Shown one piece after another: positions 52,332 through 62,241 of a stretch of DNA of 64,000 bases. The stretch is taken from assembly GCF_018130615.1 (NCBI RefSeq), contig NZ_JAFCKB010000007.1:248001-312000 (forward strand). The letters run 5' to 3'. How positions within the stretch are numbered: position 1 is the first letter of the stretch; every line of letters starts with the position of its first letter. Below the pieces are notes generated by a model, which made no database searches, was not told the origin of the DNA, and saw only the letters and a program-made list of their open reading frames with translations. Both the position numbers and the translations under genes were made by a program. The DNA comes from Bradyrhizobium manausense (GTDB lineage Bacteria; Pseudomonadota; Alphaproteobacteria; Rhizobiales; Xanthobacteraceae).

Positions 52332-53321
52332 TCACTGCTTCTCGATTCCCGCGTCCCTGATCAGCCGCTCCCACAGCATCAGCTGCTCGTTCACGAACGT
52401 GCCGAGCTCTTCCGGAGTGCCTGAAAACGCGTCCATGCCCAGTGTCGCGAGCGGGGTCCTGATCTCAGGCTTTTCGACGATCTTGCGGATCTCGGCATTG
52501 AGCCGGATCACGATCTCCTTCGGCATGCCGGCGGGGCCGAAATAACCCTGCCATGACGAGATGTCGAAATCAGGCACGCCGGCCTCCTGCATCGAGGGGA
52601 GGCTGGGGATCAGCGGCGTGCGGTCCTTGGTGGTGACGGCAAGTGCGCGCAGCGCGTTGCCCTGGACATGCGGCAGGCCGGTCAGGACGTCCACGAACAT
52701 CATCGAGACACGGCCGCCCATGACATCGTTGAGCGCCGGCGGCGAGCTCTTGTAGGGCACGTGCAACAGATCGAGCCCGGCATTGTGCGCGAAGGTGGCG
52801 CCAGACACGATCGCCGAGGACGAGCCCGAGGCGTAACTCAGCTTGCCCGGATTGGCTTTGCCATAGGCGACGAGCTCGGCGACGGTTTTCGCTGGCACGT
52901 CCGGATGAACGACCAGCATGAAGGGCAGATCGCCGGTGCGTGCGATCGGCGTAAAATCCTTCATCGGGTCGTAGGTCAGGCTCTTGAGCAGATAGGGATT
53001 GGCCGAATGCGTGGTGTTGGTGGTGACCAGCAGCGTGTAGCCATCGGGTGCGGCGCGCGCGACATAGGTCGCGGCGATCATGCCGTTGGCGCCGGCCTTG
53101 TTCTCGATGACGATGCCGACGCCGAGCGCCTGCGACAAATGCTGCGAGATCAGCCGCGTCGTGGTGTCGGTGCCGCTGCCGGCCGCGAACGGCAGCACCA
53201 GCGTGATGTTGCGGCTCGGCCAAGTACTGGCCTGCGTATCGGCCTGCGCGGTGGATGCGGCGGCAAGACACAGCGCGGCGGCGCTGAGGTTGCGCAGGGC
53301 ACGCAGCAGCGGTGACAGCAT
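52332..53321 (-). CDS. Bug family tricarboxylate transporter substrate-binding protein
   Basis: This 329-residue TctC/Bug protein has a signal peptide (about 1-28, ending STAQADT) followed by WPSRNITLVLPFAAGSGTD, the family hallmark, and VVENKAGANG-like VIENKAGANGMIAATYVA. HVPYKSSPPALNDVMGGRV and GYFGPAGMPKEIV are other typical segments. Such proteins bind carboxylates and often act without an adjacent TctAB transporter. The ATG at 53321 has GGGAACG upstream and begins the signal peptide. No TctA or TctB gene is in the window. Confidence 0.9.
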   Translation of the reverse strand: MLSPLLRALRNLSAAALCLAAASTAQADTQASTWPSRNITLVLPFAAGSGTDTTTRLISQHLSQALGVGIVIENKAGANGMIAATYVARAAPDGYTLLVTTNTTHSANPYLLKSLTYDPMKDFTPIARTGDLPFMLVVHPDVPAKTVAELVAYGKANPGKLSYASGSSSAIVSGATFAHNAGLDLLHVPYKSSPPALNDVMGGRVSMMFVDVLTGLPHVQGNALRALAVTTKDRTPLIPSLPSMQEAGVPDFDISSWQGYFGPAGMPKEIVIRLNAEIRKIVEKPEIRTPLATLGMDAFSGTPEELGTFVNEQLMLWERLIRDAGIEKQ

Positions 53322-53418
53322 GTTCGGACGTTCCCTCTTTTTTCGTTGCGGGGAATCTAGCCGGTCCACATCAAAACCGGAAGACGGCACGGACGCGCAC
53401 CGCGTCCGCAGCGCGGAA

Positions 53419-54354
53419 TTACTTCACCGCCGAGCCCTGGCGCGAGGCGATGATGACGCCGGCGAGCACCAGCGCGTAGCCGATCAAATGAAACGGCTGC
53501 AGCTTTTCGCCGAGCAGCAGGATCGCCATCGCCGAGCCGAACACCGGCACCAGATGAAAGGACGGCGCGGCACGGTTCGGCCCGATCAGCGCGACGCCGC
53601 GATTGAAGAAGAGATAGGCGAGCGTCGAGGGGAAAATCAGGATGTAGCCGAGCGTCGCCAGCGTCACGGTGTCGAAATGCAGCACGCGGCCGCTCCAGGC
53701 TTCCCAGACAGCCATCGGCAGCAGCATCGTGGCGCCGCAGCAGGTGGTGAAGGACAGAAACGACAACTGGTGAACCCTGGGCCGGCGCGGAATGAAGGCG
53801 GAGTAGAGTCCGAACGCCACCAGCGAGGAGCCGAACATGATGTCACCGCGATTGAACGAGATGCTCGCCAGCGCCGCCAGATCGCCGCGCAGGATGATGA
53901 TCAGCACGCCGATCAGCGAGATCGCGATCCCGGCGAGTTGTCCGCCGGTCAGCCGCACGCCGAACAGCACCAGCGACCACAGCGCCACGAACAGAGGACC
54001 TGCCGACTGGATCAGCAGCGCGTTGAGCGCCTCCGTGTATTGCATCGCCCAGTAGGAGATCGCGTTGTTGAAGGCGAAGCCGACCAGCGACAGGAACAGC
54101 ATCAGCGGCAGGCTCTTGCGCAGGGCCGGCCAGTCGCGCTTCAGATGCGGCCAGGAAAACGGCAGCAGGATCAGGAACACGCCGAACCAGCGGATCGTGG
54201 TCATCGTCAACGGCGGCACATGCGCGCCGACATGGCGCGCGAGCACGATGTTGCCGGCCCAGAACAGCGAGCTCAGGCTGAGCAGCAGATAAGGCTGGTT
54301 GTTGAGCCAGCTGGCCGTATTCGAGGCAGCTGGCGCGGGCGAAGCGATCGTCAT
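53419..54354 (-). CDS. EamA family (DMT) transporter, first of two
   Basis: This 311-residue protein has ten membrane helices in two EamA repeats. It starts with a polar head, then NQPYLLLSLSSLFWAGNIVL and shows FGSAMAILLLGEKLQPFHLI in the second repeat. DMT transporters export metabolites such as amino acids; the substrate is unknown. The ATG at 54354 is favoured over one 14 codons earlier. It is the downstream partner of a close paralogue at 54522. Confidence 0.85.
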   Translation of the reverse strand: MTIASPAPAASNTASWLNNQPYLLLSLSSLFWAGNIVLARHVGAHVPPLTMTTIRWFGVFLILLPFSWPHLKRDWPALRKSLPLMLFLSLVGFAFNNAISYWAMQYTEALNALLIQSAGPLFVALWSLVLFGVRLTGGQLAGIAISLIGVLIIILRGDLAALASISFNRGDIMFGSSLVAFGLYSAFIPRRPRVHQLSFLSFTTCCGATMLLPMAVWEAWSGRVLHFDTVTLATLGYILIFPSTLAYLFFNRGVALIGPNRAAPSFHLVPVFGSAMAILLLGEKLQPFHLIGYALVLAGVIIASRQGSAVK

Positions 54355-54521
54355 TGGCGTCGGATACCAGCTTGCGCCGGACTGCCGTCGTGACACAAGT
54401 CACGCCGCCGCAACGCTACAATGCAGGCATGAGCTGAGAAGGTGCCCTTGGCGGTTAATATGTTGGACATCGCGTGCGCAATTTGCCGTCTCCGTTTTGC
54501 GGGATGGCTGAGGCGAGGGGG

Positions 54522-55454
54522 CTAATTCGTCTGCTTCCTCGACGCCACGAACACGCCGGACAGCACCAGCGCAAACCCGATGAAATGGAAGGCTTGCGGG
54601 TGCTCGCCCAGGAAGGCCATCGCCATGATCGAGCCGAACACCGGCACGACGTGGAAGAACGGTGCGGCGCGGTTGGCGCCGATCAGCCTGACACCGCGGT
54701 TGAAGCAGAGATAGGCGAGCGTCGAGGGAAACACCGCGACATAGAACAGCGTGAGCAGGTTCGGCCCGTCGAGCTTCATGACCGGGCGCGCCGACAATTC
54801 CCAGATCTCGAGCGGGATGAGGCAGGCCGCGCCGGCGCCGAAGGTGAAGGCGAGGAACGACAGGCCATGGATCGGCGGCCGCTTCAGGGTCAGCACCGAA
54901 TAGAGCGCGAAGATGATCAGCGCGACGATGAAGATCAGGTCGCCCTTGTTGAAGGCGATGTTCGACAGCGTCGTGATATCGCCGTGCAGCAGGATGATCA
55001 GCACGCCGCACATCGAGAGCAGCACGCCGAAGGCCTGCGCCGCGGTGAGGCGGATGCCGAGGATGACCAGCGACCACAGCGCCACGACCAAAGGCGCGGC
55101 CGACTGCAGCAGCAGGGTGTTGAGCGCCTGGGTATGCTCCAGCGCCCAATATTGCAGGGTGTTGAAGGCGCCGATGCCGGTGATCGACAGCACGATCATC
55201 AGGCCGAGTTTTTCGCGGATCGCGGGCCAGTCCTGGGCGAGATGCTTCCGGGCGAACGGCAGCACCAGCAGGAAGGCGAAGCTCCAGCGCAGGAAGGACA
55301 GCGTCACCGGCGGGATGTGGCCGGCGGCGAGCCGTCCGACAACCGCATTGCCGGCCCAGCACAGCGCGGTGATGCTGAGCAGCAGATAAGGCTGGTTGGC
55401 AATCCAGTGCGGGCCGGATGTTTCGCCGCTCGTGGTCTGGCCGGTGGCGGACAT
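54522..55454 (-). CDS. EamA family (DMT) transporter, second of two
   Basis: This 310-residue protein has the same ten-helix plan as its neighbour and near-identical segments, such as NQPYLLLSITALCWAGNAVV and FGSIMAMAFLGEHPQAFHFI. The two genes lie head to tail 168 bases apart and clearly arose by duplication. The start at 55454 (MSATGQTTS) begins the polar head; longer frames run into the ATPase gene region and are rejected. Confidence 0.85.
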   Translation of the reverse strand: MSATGQTTSGETSGPHWIANQPYLLLSITALCWAGNAVVGRLAAGHIPPVTLSFLRWSFAFLLVLPFARKHLAQDWPAIREKLGLMIVLSITGIGAFNTLQYWALEHTQALNTLLLQSAAPLVVALWSLVILGIRLTAAQAFGVLLSMCGVLIILLHGDITTLSNIAFNKGDLIFIVALIIFALYSVLTLKRPPIHGLSFLAFTFGAGAACLIPLEIWELSARPVMKLDGPNLLTLFYVAVFPSTLAYLCFNRGVRLIGANRAAPFFHVVPVFGSIMAMAFLGEHPQAFHFIGFALVLSGVFVASRKQTN

Positions 55455-55612
55455 TGTGATTGTTGTGGCCCCGCGTGAAGTGCAGCAAGGCCGCCAGCCC
55501 GGCTGTGTCCGGGCCGGTCGAGGCCCGGCACCGTTCAAAGACACGGAAATGCGCCCGATATCAATGGCGCGAGGCGCATCGCCATCATGCATCGCGCGAT
55601 GCGGCGGAACCG

Positions 55613-58111
55613 TCAGCGCCTGCGCCCCGCACGGATGGCGAACGGCTTCAGGATTTCGGCGCAGGCGAGATAGACGACGACGAGCAGCGCGATGCCGGCC
55701 ATCATGACCGGTGGCGGCGCGACGAAGCCGAACCAGGCTCCGAGTGGCGTGAACGGCAGCACCATCGCGACGAGCAGCGCGGCCAGCGATGAGGCCGCGA
55801 GCACGGGATCGGGCCGGTTGCGCCACGGCCGCCCGTTGGTGCGAATGACGAAGATGACCAGAATCTGCGTTGCCATGGATTCGACGAACCAGGCGGTGCG
55901 GAATTCGTCCGGCGACGCCTGGAACAAATACAGCAACGCGCCGAAAGTCAGGAAATCGAACACCGACGACAGCGGCCCCATGATCGCGGCAAAGCGCGCC
56001 AGCCGCGACATGCTCCACACCTGCGGCTGCGCCGTCGCCTGGGCCGAGACGCGGTCGAAGGGAATGCCGAGCTCGGAGAGATCGTAGAGCAGGTTGTTGA
56101 GCAGGATTTGTGTCGGCAGCATCGGCAGGAACGGCAGCGCGATCGAGGCCGCCGCCATCGACAGCATGTTGCCGAAGTTCGAGCTTGCACCCATGCGGAC
56201 ATATTTCAGGATGTTGGCGAAGGTGCGCCGGCCCTCCTCGACGCCGTCGGCAACGACTTCGAGATCCGAGGCCAGCAGGATCATGTCGGCCGCGGCCTGC
56301 GCTACGCCTGTGGCGCCGTCAACCGACAGCCCGACATCGGCGACTTTCAGCGCCGGCGCATCGTTGATGCCGTCGCCGAGAAAGCCAACCACCTCGCCGC
56401 CGGCCTGAAGCGCCTTCACGATCCGCGATTTCTGATCCGGCGCGAGCCGGCCGAACGCGTCGATCGAGCGCACCTGCACGGCGAGTGCCTCGTCGCTGAG
56501 CTCGGCAATTTCGGCCCCCGACAGGACGCGCTCGGGATTCAGCCCGACCAGGCCCGCGAGCCGCTTCACCACGACGGGATCGTCGCCGGACAGGATCTTC
56601 AGGCTCACGCCGCTCGCGGCGAGCCGGGCGATTGCGGCCGCAGCCGTCGGCTTCGGCGGATCGGCGAAGGCGCAGAAACCTTCGAGGACGAGGTCGGTTT
56701 CGTCGTCCGTCTCCACGTCGCGCAGGGCACCGGTCCATGTCCGCGAGGCAATGGCCACGGTACGCAGGCCGTCGGTCGCGAGCGTGTGCACGCGGCCCAT
56801 CGCCGCTTCGCGCGCGGTCTCGTCCATCGCACACAATGCGAGCACCGCTTCCGGCGCGCCCTTGACGATCAACCGCGCGCCGTCCGGACCGGTCGCGAGC
56901 ACGGATCCCAGCCGGCGTGAAAAATCGAACGCCTGGCGTCCGGCGAGCGTCCAGCCCCGGGCGGCGTCCGGCCGGCCGGCGACGAGCGCGGCATCGAGCG
57001 CGCCGCGGTCGCCGCCGAGCGTTGCCGCGATGGCCCCGAGATGCGCGGCGCGGACGTCGTCCTTGCCCGCTGCATCGAGGCTTCTCGCAAGCGTGATCTC
57101 GGCCGAGGTCAGCGTGCCCGTCTTGTCCGTGCACAGGACGGTCATGGCGCCGAGGTCGTGGATCGCGGCAAGCCGCTTCACGATCACCTTGCGCCCGGCC
57201 ATGCGCAACGCGCCGCGCGACAGCGTCACCGTGGTGATCATCGGCAGCAGCTCCGGCGTCAGACCGACCGCGAGCGCGACGGCGAACAGCAGCGAGTCGA
57301 GCACGGGGCGGCCGAACACGACGCGGATGCTGAGCACCACCAGCACCAGCGCCAGCGTGGCGCGCGCGATCACGAGGCCGAATTCGCGCAAATCGCGCTC
57401 GAAGGGCGAGGGAGCCTGCGTTTCCGCAAGCGCGGAGGCCGCGGCCCCGAATACGGTGTCGCGGCCGGTCCTGACGACCAGCGCGATCGCCTCGCCCGTC
57501 TGCGCCACCGCGCCGCGGAACAGTGCGTTCGAGGTGTCGTCGGCACCGGTGGTGCCGCCGGCGCGCTTCGGTACCGGGTAGGGCTCGCCGGTGAGCGCGG
57601 CCTCGCCCGAGGTGAACGCCGTGCTTTCGAGCACCAGCGCATCGGCCGGGATGATGTCGCCGGAGCGGACGCGCATGAGATCGCCCGGCACCACCTGGTC
57701 GACGTCGATCTCGCGAAAGGCGCCGTCGCGCCGGACCTCGGCCTTCAAGGCCACCGAGCGGCGCAGAATCTCGGCGGCGCGAACCGCCTGTCCTTCCTGG
57801 ACGGTGTCCAGCCCGATCGAGAGCGCGAGGATCAGGACGATGATGAGCCCGCCGATATCGTCTCCCGTCAGCATCGAGACGATGCCGGCCACCAGCAGGA
57901 TCAGCGACAATGGCTCGAGCAGCCGGCGCAGGATCGCGCGCATCGCGCCCTCGATACGCGGTGGTGCGTCGCTGTTCGGCCCGAAACGGCCGAGCCGTTC
58001 GGCGGCTTCCGCCGCGGACAGGCCCGTGAGCCCGCAGCCCAGGCGGCTGCAGAGTTCGTGAGGAGGCAGATGCCAGAACTGGATGTCAGGACGGTTTGGA
58101 TTTTCCAGCAA
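55613..58111 (-). CDS. mgtA: Magnesium-translocating P-type ATPase, MgtA type
   Basis: This 832-residue P3B-type ATPase has an N-terminal cation-ATPase domain (18-65), an actuator with LTGEP (173-177), the phosphorylation motif CTDKTGTLT with Asp329, FLGDGINDAPALKVADVGLS in the P domain and about ten helices. AVGLTPELLPMITTVTLSRG in M4 is typical of MgtA/MgtB. It imports Mg2+ into the cytoplasm using ATP. It is monocistronic; upstream DNA holds the degraded ABC-ATPase gene. Confidence 0.9.
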   Translation of the reverse strand: MLENPNRPDIQFWHLPPHELCSRLGCGLTGLSAAEAAERLGRFGPNSDAPPRIEGAMRAILRRLLEPLSLILLVAGIVSMLTGDDIGGLIIVLILALSIGLDTVQEGQAVRAAEILRRSVALKAEVRRDGAFREIDVDQVVPGDLMRVRSGDIIPADALVLESTAFTSGEAALTGEPYPVPKRAGGTTGADDTSNALFRGAVAQTGEAIALVVRTGRDTVFGAAASALAETQAPSPFERDLREFGLVIARATLALVLVVLSIRVVFGRPVLDSLLFAVALAVGLTPELLPMITTVTLSRGALRMAGRKVIVKRLAAIHDLGAMTVLCTDKTGTLTSAEITLARSLDAAGKDDVRAAHLGAIAATLGGDRGALDAALVAGRPDAARGWTLAGRQAFDFSRRLGSVLATGPDGARLIVKGAPEAVLALCAMDETAREAAMGRVHTLATDGLRTVAIASRTWTGALRDVETDDETDLVLEGFCAFADPPKPTAAAAIARLAASGVSLKILSGDDPVVVKRLAGLVGLNPERVLSGAEIAELSDEALAVQVRSIDAFGRLAPDQKSRIVKALQAGGEVVGFLGDGINDAPALKVADVGLSVDGATGVAQAAADMILLASDLEVVADGVEEGRRTFANILKYVRMGASSNFGNMLSMAAASIALPFLPMLPTQILLNNLLYDLSELGIPFDRVSAQATAQPQVWSMSRLARFAAIMGPLSSVFDFLTFGALLYLFQASPDEFRTAWFVESMATQILVIFVIRTNGRPWRNRPDPVLAASSLAALLVAMVLPFTPLGAWFGFVAPPPVMMAGIALLVVVYLACAEILKPFAIRAGRRR

Positions 58112-58204
58112 ACGCAGCTCCCAGGTCAGGGCGTCTCGTAGCGGCAGATGCCTCCAAATTCGACGTAACCTCTTGACCTAGAACAATCTCGATTCCCGAC
58201 GGCA

Positions 58205-58366
58205 GGGGACAGTTTCGACACCAAATCGGCCGATGCCGTGTTCGAGCTGACGCGGCAGGTCAATCGCGCCGGCGGAACGAGCTTCCTGCTCGTGACCCAT
58301 AATATGGACCTGGCGCGGCGCTGCGACCGCATCATCGAAGTGATCGACGGCCGCATCCGCGCCTAA
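58205..58366 (+). pseudogene. C-terminal remnant of a LolD-like ABC ATPase
   Basis: From about 58205 to the TAA at 58364-58366 the translation reads like the last 53 residues of an ABC ATPase: [20 protein letters not shown], then [20 protein letters not shown] and DGRIRA. These correspond to the D-loop, H-loop (VTHN) and terminal helix of LolD/MacB-type subunits. No Walker A, signature or Walker B sequence lies upstream, and a stop codon (58166-58168) closes the frame 13 codons earlier. The gene was therefore truncated by deletion or rearrangement between mgtA and purA. Confidence 0.75.
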
Positions 58367-58565
58367 CGTCGTAGAGCCGGCCCGGCAAGGCGGATTTTTA
58401 GGGGATATCAAAGGCTTGGATCGTGCATTGAGCCCGAAAAAAGCCCCGTTCTTGCTTGCCTAGAGAGGCCGCTTCCTTTATCCGGTGGGGCTGCCTCGCG
58501 TGCGAACGGCCTTGGGCCGGGAATTGGGCTGGGCGCATCTAAAATTCTCGAAGGATTACCCGCGA

Positions 58566-59858
58566 ATGGCCAATGTTGTCGTCGTCGGCGCCCAGTGGGG
58601 CGACGAAGGAAAGGGCAAGATCGTCGACTGGTTGTCGGAGCAGGCGGACATCGTCGTCCGCTTCCAGGGCGGTCATAACGCCGGCCACACGCTGGTGATC
58701 AACGGCAAGACCTACAAGCTCGCGCTGCTGCCCTCGGGCGTGCTGCGCGACCAGAAGCTGTCGGTGATCGGCAACGGCGTGGTGTTCGATCCCGCCGCTT
58801 TCCTCGACGAGGTCACCAAGCTCAGGGCGCAGGGCGTCGCGGTTTCGCCGGACAATCTGCGCGTCGCCGAGAACGTCACCCTGATCCTGCCGCTGCACCG
58901 CGAGCTCGATGCGCTGCGCGAATCCTCCAATGCGGCGACCGCGATCGGCACCACGCGCCGCGGCATCGGACCCGCCTATGAGGACAAGGTCGGCCGCCGC
59001 GCGATCCGTCTGATGGACCTCGCCGACCTCGACACGCTTCCGCACAAGATCGACCGGCTCCTCGCCCACCACAACGCCCTGCGTCGCGGTCTCAACCTGC
59101 CGGAGTTCGACGGCAAGGAGATCCTGAAGGAACTGAGCGCGCTGGCGCCGCAGCTGCTGCCCTATGCCGAGACGGTGTGGCGGTTGCTCGACATCAAGCG
59201 GCGCGAAGGCAAGCGCATGCTGTTCGAGGGCGCGCAGGGCGCGCTGCTCGACGTCGATCACGGCACCTATCCCTATGTCACCTCGTCCAACACGGTGGCG
59301 GCGCAGGCCGCGACCGGCGCCGGCCTCGGACCGGGCGCGGTCGGCTATGTGCTCGGCCTGTGCAAGGCTTACACGACCCGCGTCGGCCAGGGTCCGTTCC
59401 CGACGGAGCAGGACAACGAGATCGGCCGCAAGATCGGCGAGCGCGGCCGCGAGTTCGGCACCAACACCGGTCGCCCCCGCCGCTGCGGCTGGTTCGACGC
59501 CGTGCTGGTTCGCCAGGCGGTCCGGACCTGCGGCATCAACGGGCTGGCGCTGACCAAGCTCGACATTCTCGACGGCTTCGACACGATCGACGTTTGCACC
59601 GGCTACAAGCTCGACGGCAAGGAGATCGACCATTTCCCGGCCGGCGAGGGCGCCCAGGCCAGGGTCGAGGCGATTTACGAGACCATCGAAGGCTGGAAGG
59701 AGCCGACCGCCAACGCGCGGTCCTGGGCCGACCTGCCGGCCCAGGCCATCAAATATGTCCGCCGGATCGAGGAATTGGTGGGGTGCCCGGTGGCGCTGCT
59801 TTCCACCAGCCCCGAACGCGAGGATACTATCCTGGTGCAAAATCCGTTTGAGGCTTAA
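58566..59858 (+). CDS. purA: Adenylosuccinate synthetase
   Basis: This 430-residue enzyme joins IMP and aspartate with GTP to form adenylosuccinate, the first step to AMP. The P-loop [43 protein letters not shown], the catalytic [19 protein letters not shown] and the GTP-site [13 protein letters not shown] are all present. The ATG at 58566 starts directly before the P-loop strand as in the family; an in-frame GTG at 58485 would add an unlikely 27 residues. Confidence 0.97.
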   Translation: MANVVVVGAQWGDEGKGKIVDWLSEQADIVVRFQGGHNAGHTLVINGKTYKLALLPSGVLRDQKLSVIGNGVVFDPAAFLDEVTKLRAQGVAVSPDNLRVAENVTLILPLHRELDALRESSNAATAIGTTRRGIGPAYEDKVGRRAIRLMDLADLDTLPHKIDRLLAHHNALRRGLNLPEFDGKEILKELSALAPQLLPYAETVWRLLDIKRREGKRMLFEGAQGALLDVDHGTYPYVTSSNTVAAQAATGAGLGPGAVGYVLGLCKAYTTRVGQGPFPTEQDNEIGRKIGERGREFGTNTGRPRRCGWFDAVLVRQAVRTCGINGLALTKLDILDGFDTIDVCTGYKLDGKEIDHFPAGEGAQARVEAIYETIEGWKEPTANARSWADLPAQAIKYVRRIEELVGCPVALLSTSPEREDTILVQNPFEA

Positions 59859-59895
59859 CGATCTCTTACCAGGACGCGGGTATAGTTGAGTAGAA

Positions 59896-61482
59896 ATGGC
59901 TGATTACTATCCGCTGATCGCCCGCGCTATTGCCGCCCTGGACCCCAACGCTCCCGGCGAAAGCCGGCGCGCGCTCTATGAGCGGGCGCGCACGGCCCTG
60001 ATCGCACAGCTCCGCAGCGTGCAGCCGCCGCTCTCCGAATCCGAGATCACCCGCGAACGGCTGTCGCTGGAAGAGGCCGTCCGCAAGGTCGAATCGGAGG
60101 CCGCCCAGCGTGCCCGCGAGGCCTCGCGCCCCGGTGGCGGCGCCAAGACTGGCGGCGGCAGCGGCGATGCGTTCCGCCGGGCCAGCGCCCGTGCGGCCGA
60201 AGCCAACGCGCCGGCATCTCCTCAAGCGGCCGCTCCGCCGCGGGCTCGTCCCGCCGCGCCGCCGCCGCGCAACGATCGCCCGCCCGGCAGCGACGACCAG
60301 GGCGATGCCGCCCGTCCGCCGCGCGCCCCGCGTTTCGATGCGCCGCGCCCACCGGAGCCGCCGGCCGGGCGCGATCGCTCGCCGCCGCGTCGCCCGCCGG
60401 ATGGCGGACCGCCGCCGCCATTGCCGCCGGCACCGGGCGTGCGCGGATTTCGCGACATCACCGCCGACGTCAACGATCTCGGCGGCGCTGCCGCGCAGGC
60501 CAATCGCGCCGCGCGCCGCACCTACGCCAACGTGCCTTCGCCCTCGCCGGAATTCGACCGGCTCGAGCCGAGCCTGGAAAACCGCACCGCCGAAGGCGAT
60601 GCGCCCTATTCCTATGACGAGTCGGTCGAGGAGGCCGAGCGCTACACGCCACAGCCGCCGTCGCCGCGTCCGCGCATCGCGCCCAATCGCGACGACAAGA
60701 AGCGCACGCGTACCGGCTCGATCTTTCCGTTCAAGAGCGCGATCGCCATCGGCATCGTGCTGATCCTGGTCGGCGCCGGCCTGCTCTGGGGCAAACAGCT
60801 GGTCCAGACCGCGACCAATCTGTTCAAGCCCTCGCCCACCCAGGTGGTGGAGGCGCCGAAGGATACGTCGCAGCCGCAGAGCAAGCCCAAGATTCCGGAT
60901 CGCGTCGGCCAGCCCTCGGCGAGCGATCAGCCGGCCGCGCCGGTGGCGCAGAAGGTCGTGCTCTATGACGAGGATCCGTCCGATCCGAAGGGCAAGCAAT
61001 ATGTCGGCTCGGTGGTGTGGCGGCTCGAGCCGATCAAGGCGTCGGGCAATCAGAAGGCCGACGTCGCCGTGCGCGCCGACATCGAGATCCCCGACCGCAA
61101 GTTCAAGATGACGATGTCGTTCCGCCGCAATACCGACTCGTCGCTGCCGGCGAGTCACACGGCCGAGCTGACCTTCGTCCTGCCGCCGGATTTTCCGGGC
61201 GGCAGCGTCTCCAACGTGCCGGGCATTTTGATGAAGTCGAACGAGCAGGCGCGCGGCACGCCGCTCGCCGGCCTCGCCGTCAAGGTCACCGACGGCTTCT
61301 TCCTGGTCGGCCTCTCCAACGTCGACGCCGACCGCAGCCGCAACGTCCAGCTCCTGAAGGAGCGCTCGTGGTTCGACGTGCCGCTGGTCTACGCCAACCA
61401 GCGCCGCGCCATCATCGCCATCGAGAAAGGCGCTCCCGGCGAGCGCGCCTTCAACGACGCCTTCGCGCAGTGGGGCGACTGA
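59896..61482 (+). CDS. Proline-rich single-span membrane protein, unknown function
   Basis: This 528-residue protein has an N-terminal conserved-looking region (1-75, starting MADYYPLIARAIAALDPNAP, with LYERARTALIAQLRSVQPPL), a Pro/Arg/Ala-rich linker (about 78-270), one membrane helix near 278-297 and a C-terminal domain of about 170 residues with NVQLLKERSWFDVPLVYANQ and FRRNTDSSLPASHTAELTFV. I recognise no named domain. It is 38 bases downstream of purA and possibly read through from it. The C-terminal part should face the periplasm if the N-terminus is cytoplasmic. Confidence 0.8.
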   Translation: MADYYPLIARAIAALDPNAPGESRRALYERARTALIAQLRSVQPPLSESEITRERLSLEEAVRKVESEAAQRAREASRPGGGAKTGGGSGDAFRRASARAAEANAPASPQAAAPPRARPAAPPPRNDRPPGSDDQGDAARPPRAPRFDAPRPPEPPAGRDRSPPRRPPDGGPPPPLPPAPGVRGFRDITADVNDLGGAAAQANRAARRTYANVPSPSPEFDRLEPSLENRTAEGDAPYSYDESVEEAERYTPQPPSPRPRIAPNRDDKKRTRTGSIFPFKSAIAIGIVLILVGAGLLWGKQLVQTATNLFKPSPTQVVEAPKDTSQPQSKPKIPDRVGQPSASDQPAAPVAQKVVLYDEDPSDPKGKQYVGSVVWRLEPIKASGNQKADVAVRADIEIPDRKFKMTMSFRRNTDSSLPASHTAELTFVLPPDFPGGSVSNVPGILMKSNEQARGTPLAGLAVKVTDGFFLVGLSNVDADRSRNVQLLKERSWFDVPLVYANQRRAIIAIEKGAPGERAFNDAFAQWGD

Positions 61483-61489
61483 GCTTGCT

Positions 61490-61645
61490 CACCTCTCCCC
61501 AGCGGGGAGAGGTCGGATTGCGCCTGGCGATGCGATGCATCGTCCAGTGCAATCCGGGTGAGGGGCCGCAACGTTGAGTGAGAGTGTAACCTCTCACCCG
61601 GATCGCATCTTCGATGCGCTCCGACCTCTCCCTACGGGAGAGGTG
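61490..61645. repeat. Compound CTCTCCC/GGTGAGG repeat
   Basis: The region contains ACCTCTCCCCAGCGGGGAGAGGT, GGATTGC...GCAATCC with GGGTGAGGGG, then AACCTCTCACCC and ACCTCTCCCTACGGGAGAGGT. These hairpin modules match those at 37790-38010 and 63685-63830. It separates the purA-side genes from the convergent small-exported-protein gene. Confidence 0.75.
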
Positions 61646-61689
61646 AAACGCGCCACCAACCGCCAGCTCTCTACTTGAAACTTGCCGGA

Positions 61690-61986
61690 CTACTGCGCGG
61701 CCGCTTCCCGCTTGCGCGATGAAGCTGCGGCGGCCGCTTCGCGATCCATCACGGCGCGGCAGCCGGGGCTGACCTGCGCCTTTTTGTGGACCATGCAGGC
61801 CCTGATGCGCGGGATGTCGGGAATTTCACTGGAGCACAGCCGCATCGCATCGCCCGTGCACATCTGCTGCGCTTCGGACGAAAAGGCGAGGCCAGGCGAT
61901 GTCTGGAGGGTGATAGCGGTGGTGGCGAAGGCCAGCAGCGAAGCGGTGGTCTTTAGCAGCGAAGCGAGCGTCTGGTAGCGTGTCAT
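61690..61986 (-). CDS. Small exported four-cysteine protein, copy A
   Basis: This 98-residue protein has a signal sequence of about 35 residues and a mature part of about 60. Four cysteines are spaced C-x7-C-x12-C-x11-C (CTGDAMRLC, then RACMVHK and PGC). The pattern resembles a single GLG1-type cysteine-rich repeat, expected to form two disulfides in the periplasm. The tail is Ala/Arg-rich. The start at 61986 is taken because the hydrophobic export segment begins just after it. A paralogue with the same spacing lies at 62242. Confidence 0.75.
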   Translation of the reverse strand: MTRYQTLASLLKTTASLLAFATTAITLQTSPGLAFSSEAQQMCTGDAMRLCSSEIPDIPRIRACMVHKKAQVSPGCRAVMDREAAAAASSRKREAAAQ

Positions 61987-62241
61987 CAAGGATGCGTCCC
62001 CGAGTTCCGTGGTTTGAACCACTTGGTTTTGGGGCGCCGCACGCGGCTTGATCTGCCGCATGTCACAGCCTTCACGCCGGGAGCCTAGTCCCGCATGTGG
62101 TCGCTCGATTTCGTGATGTTCGAATCGAAAAGTGCTGCGCCGCCCGATTCGAGTATGCGCGATTGTCGCGAAGCTTCAATGGGAGATGCGAAGGAATTCG
62201 CAGCTGTTGCGCGACCGTCACGCAAAAAAGCCGGAACGCGT

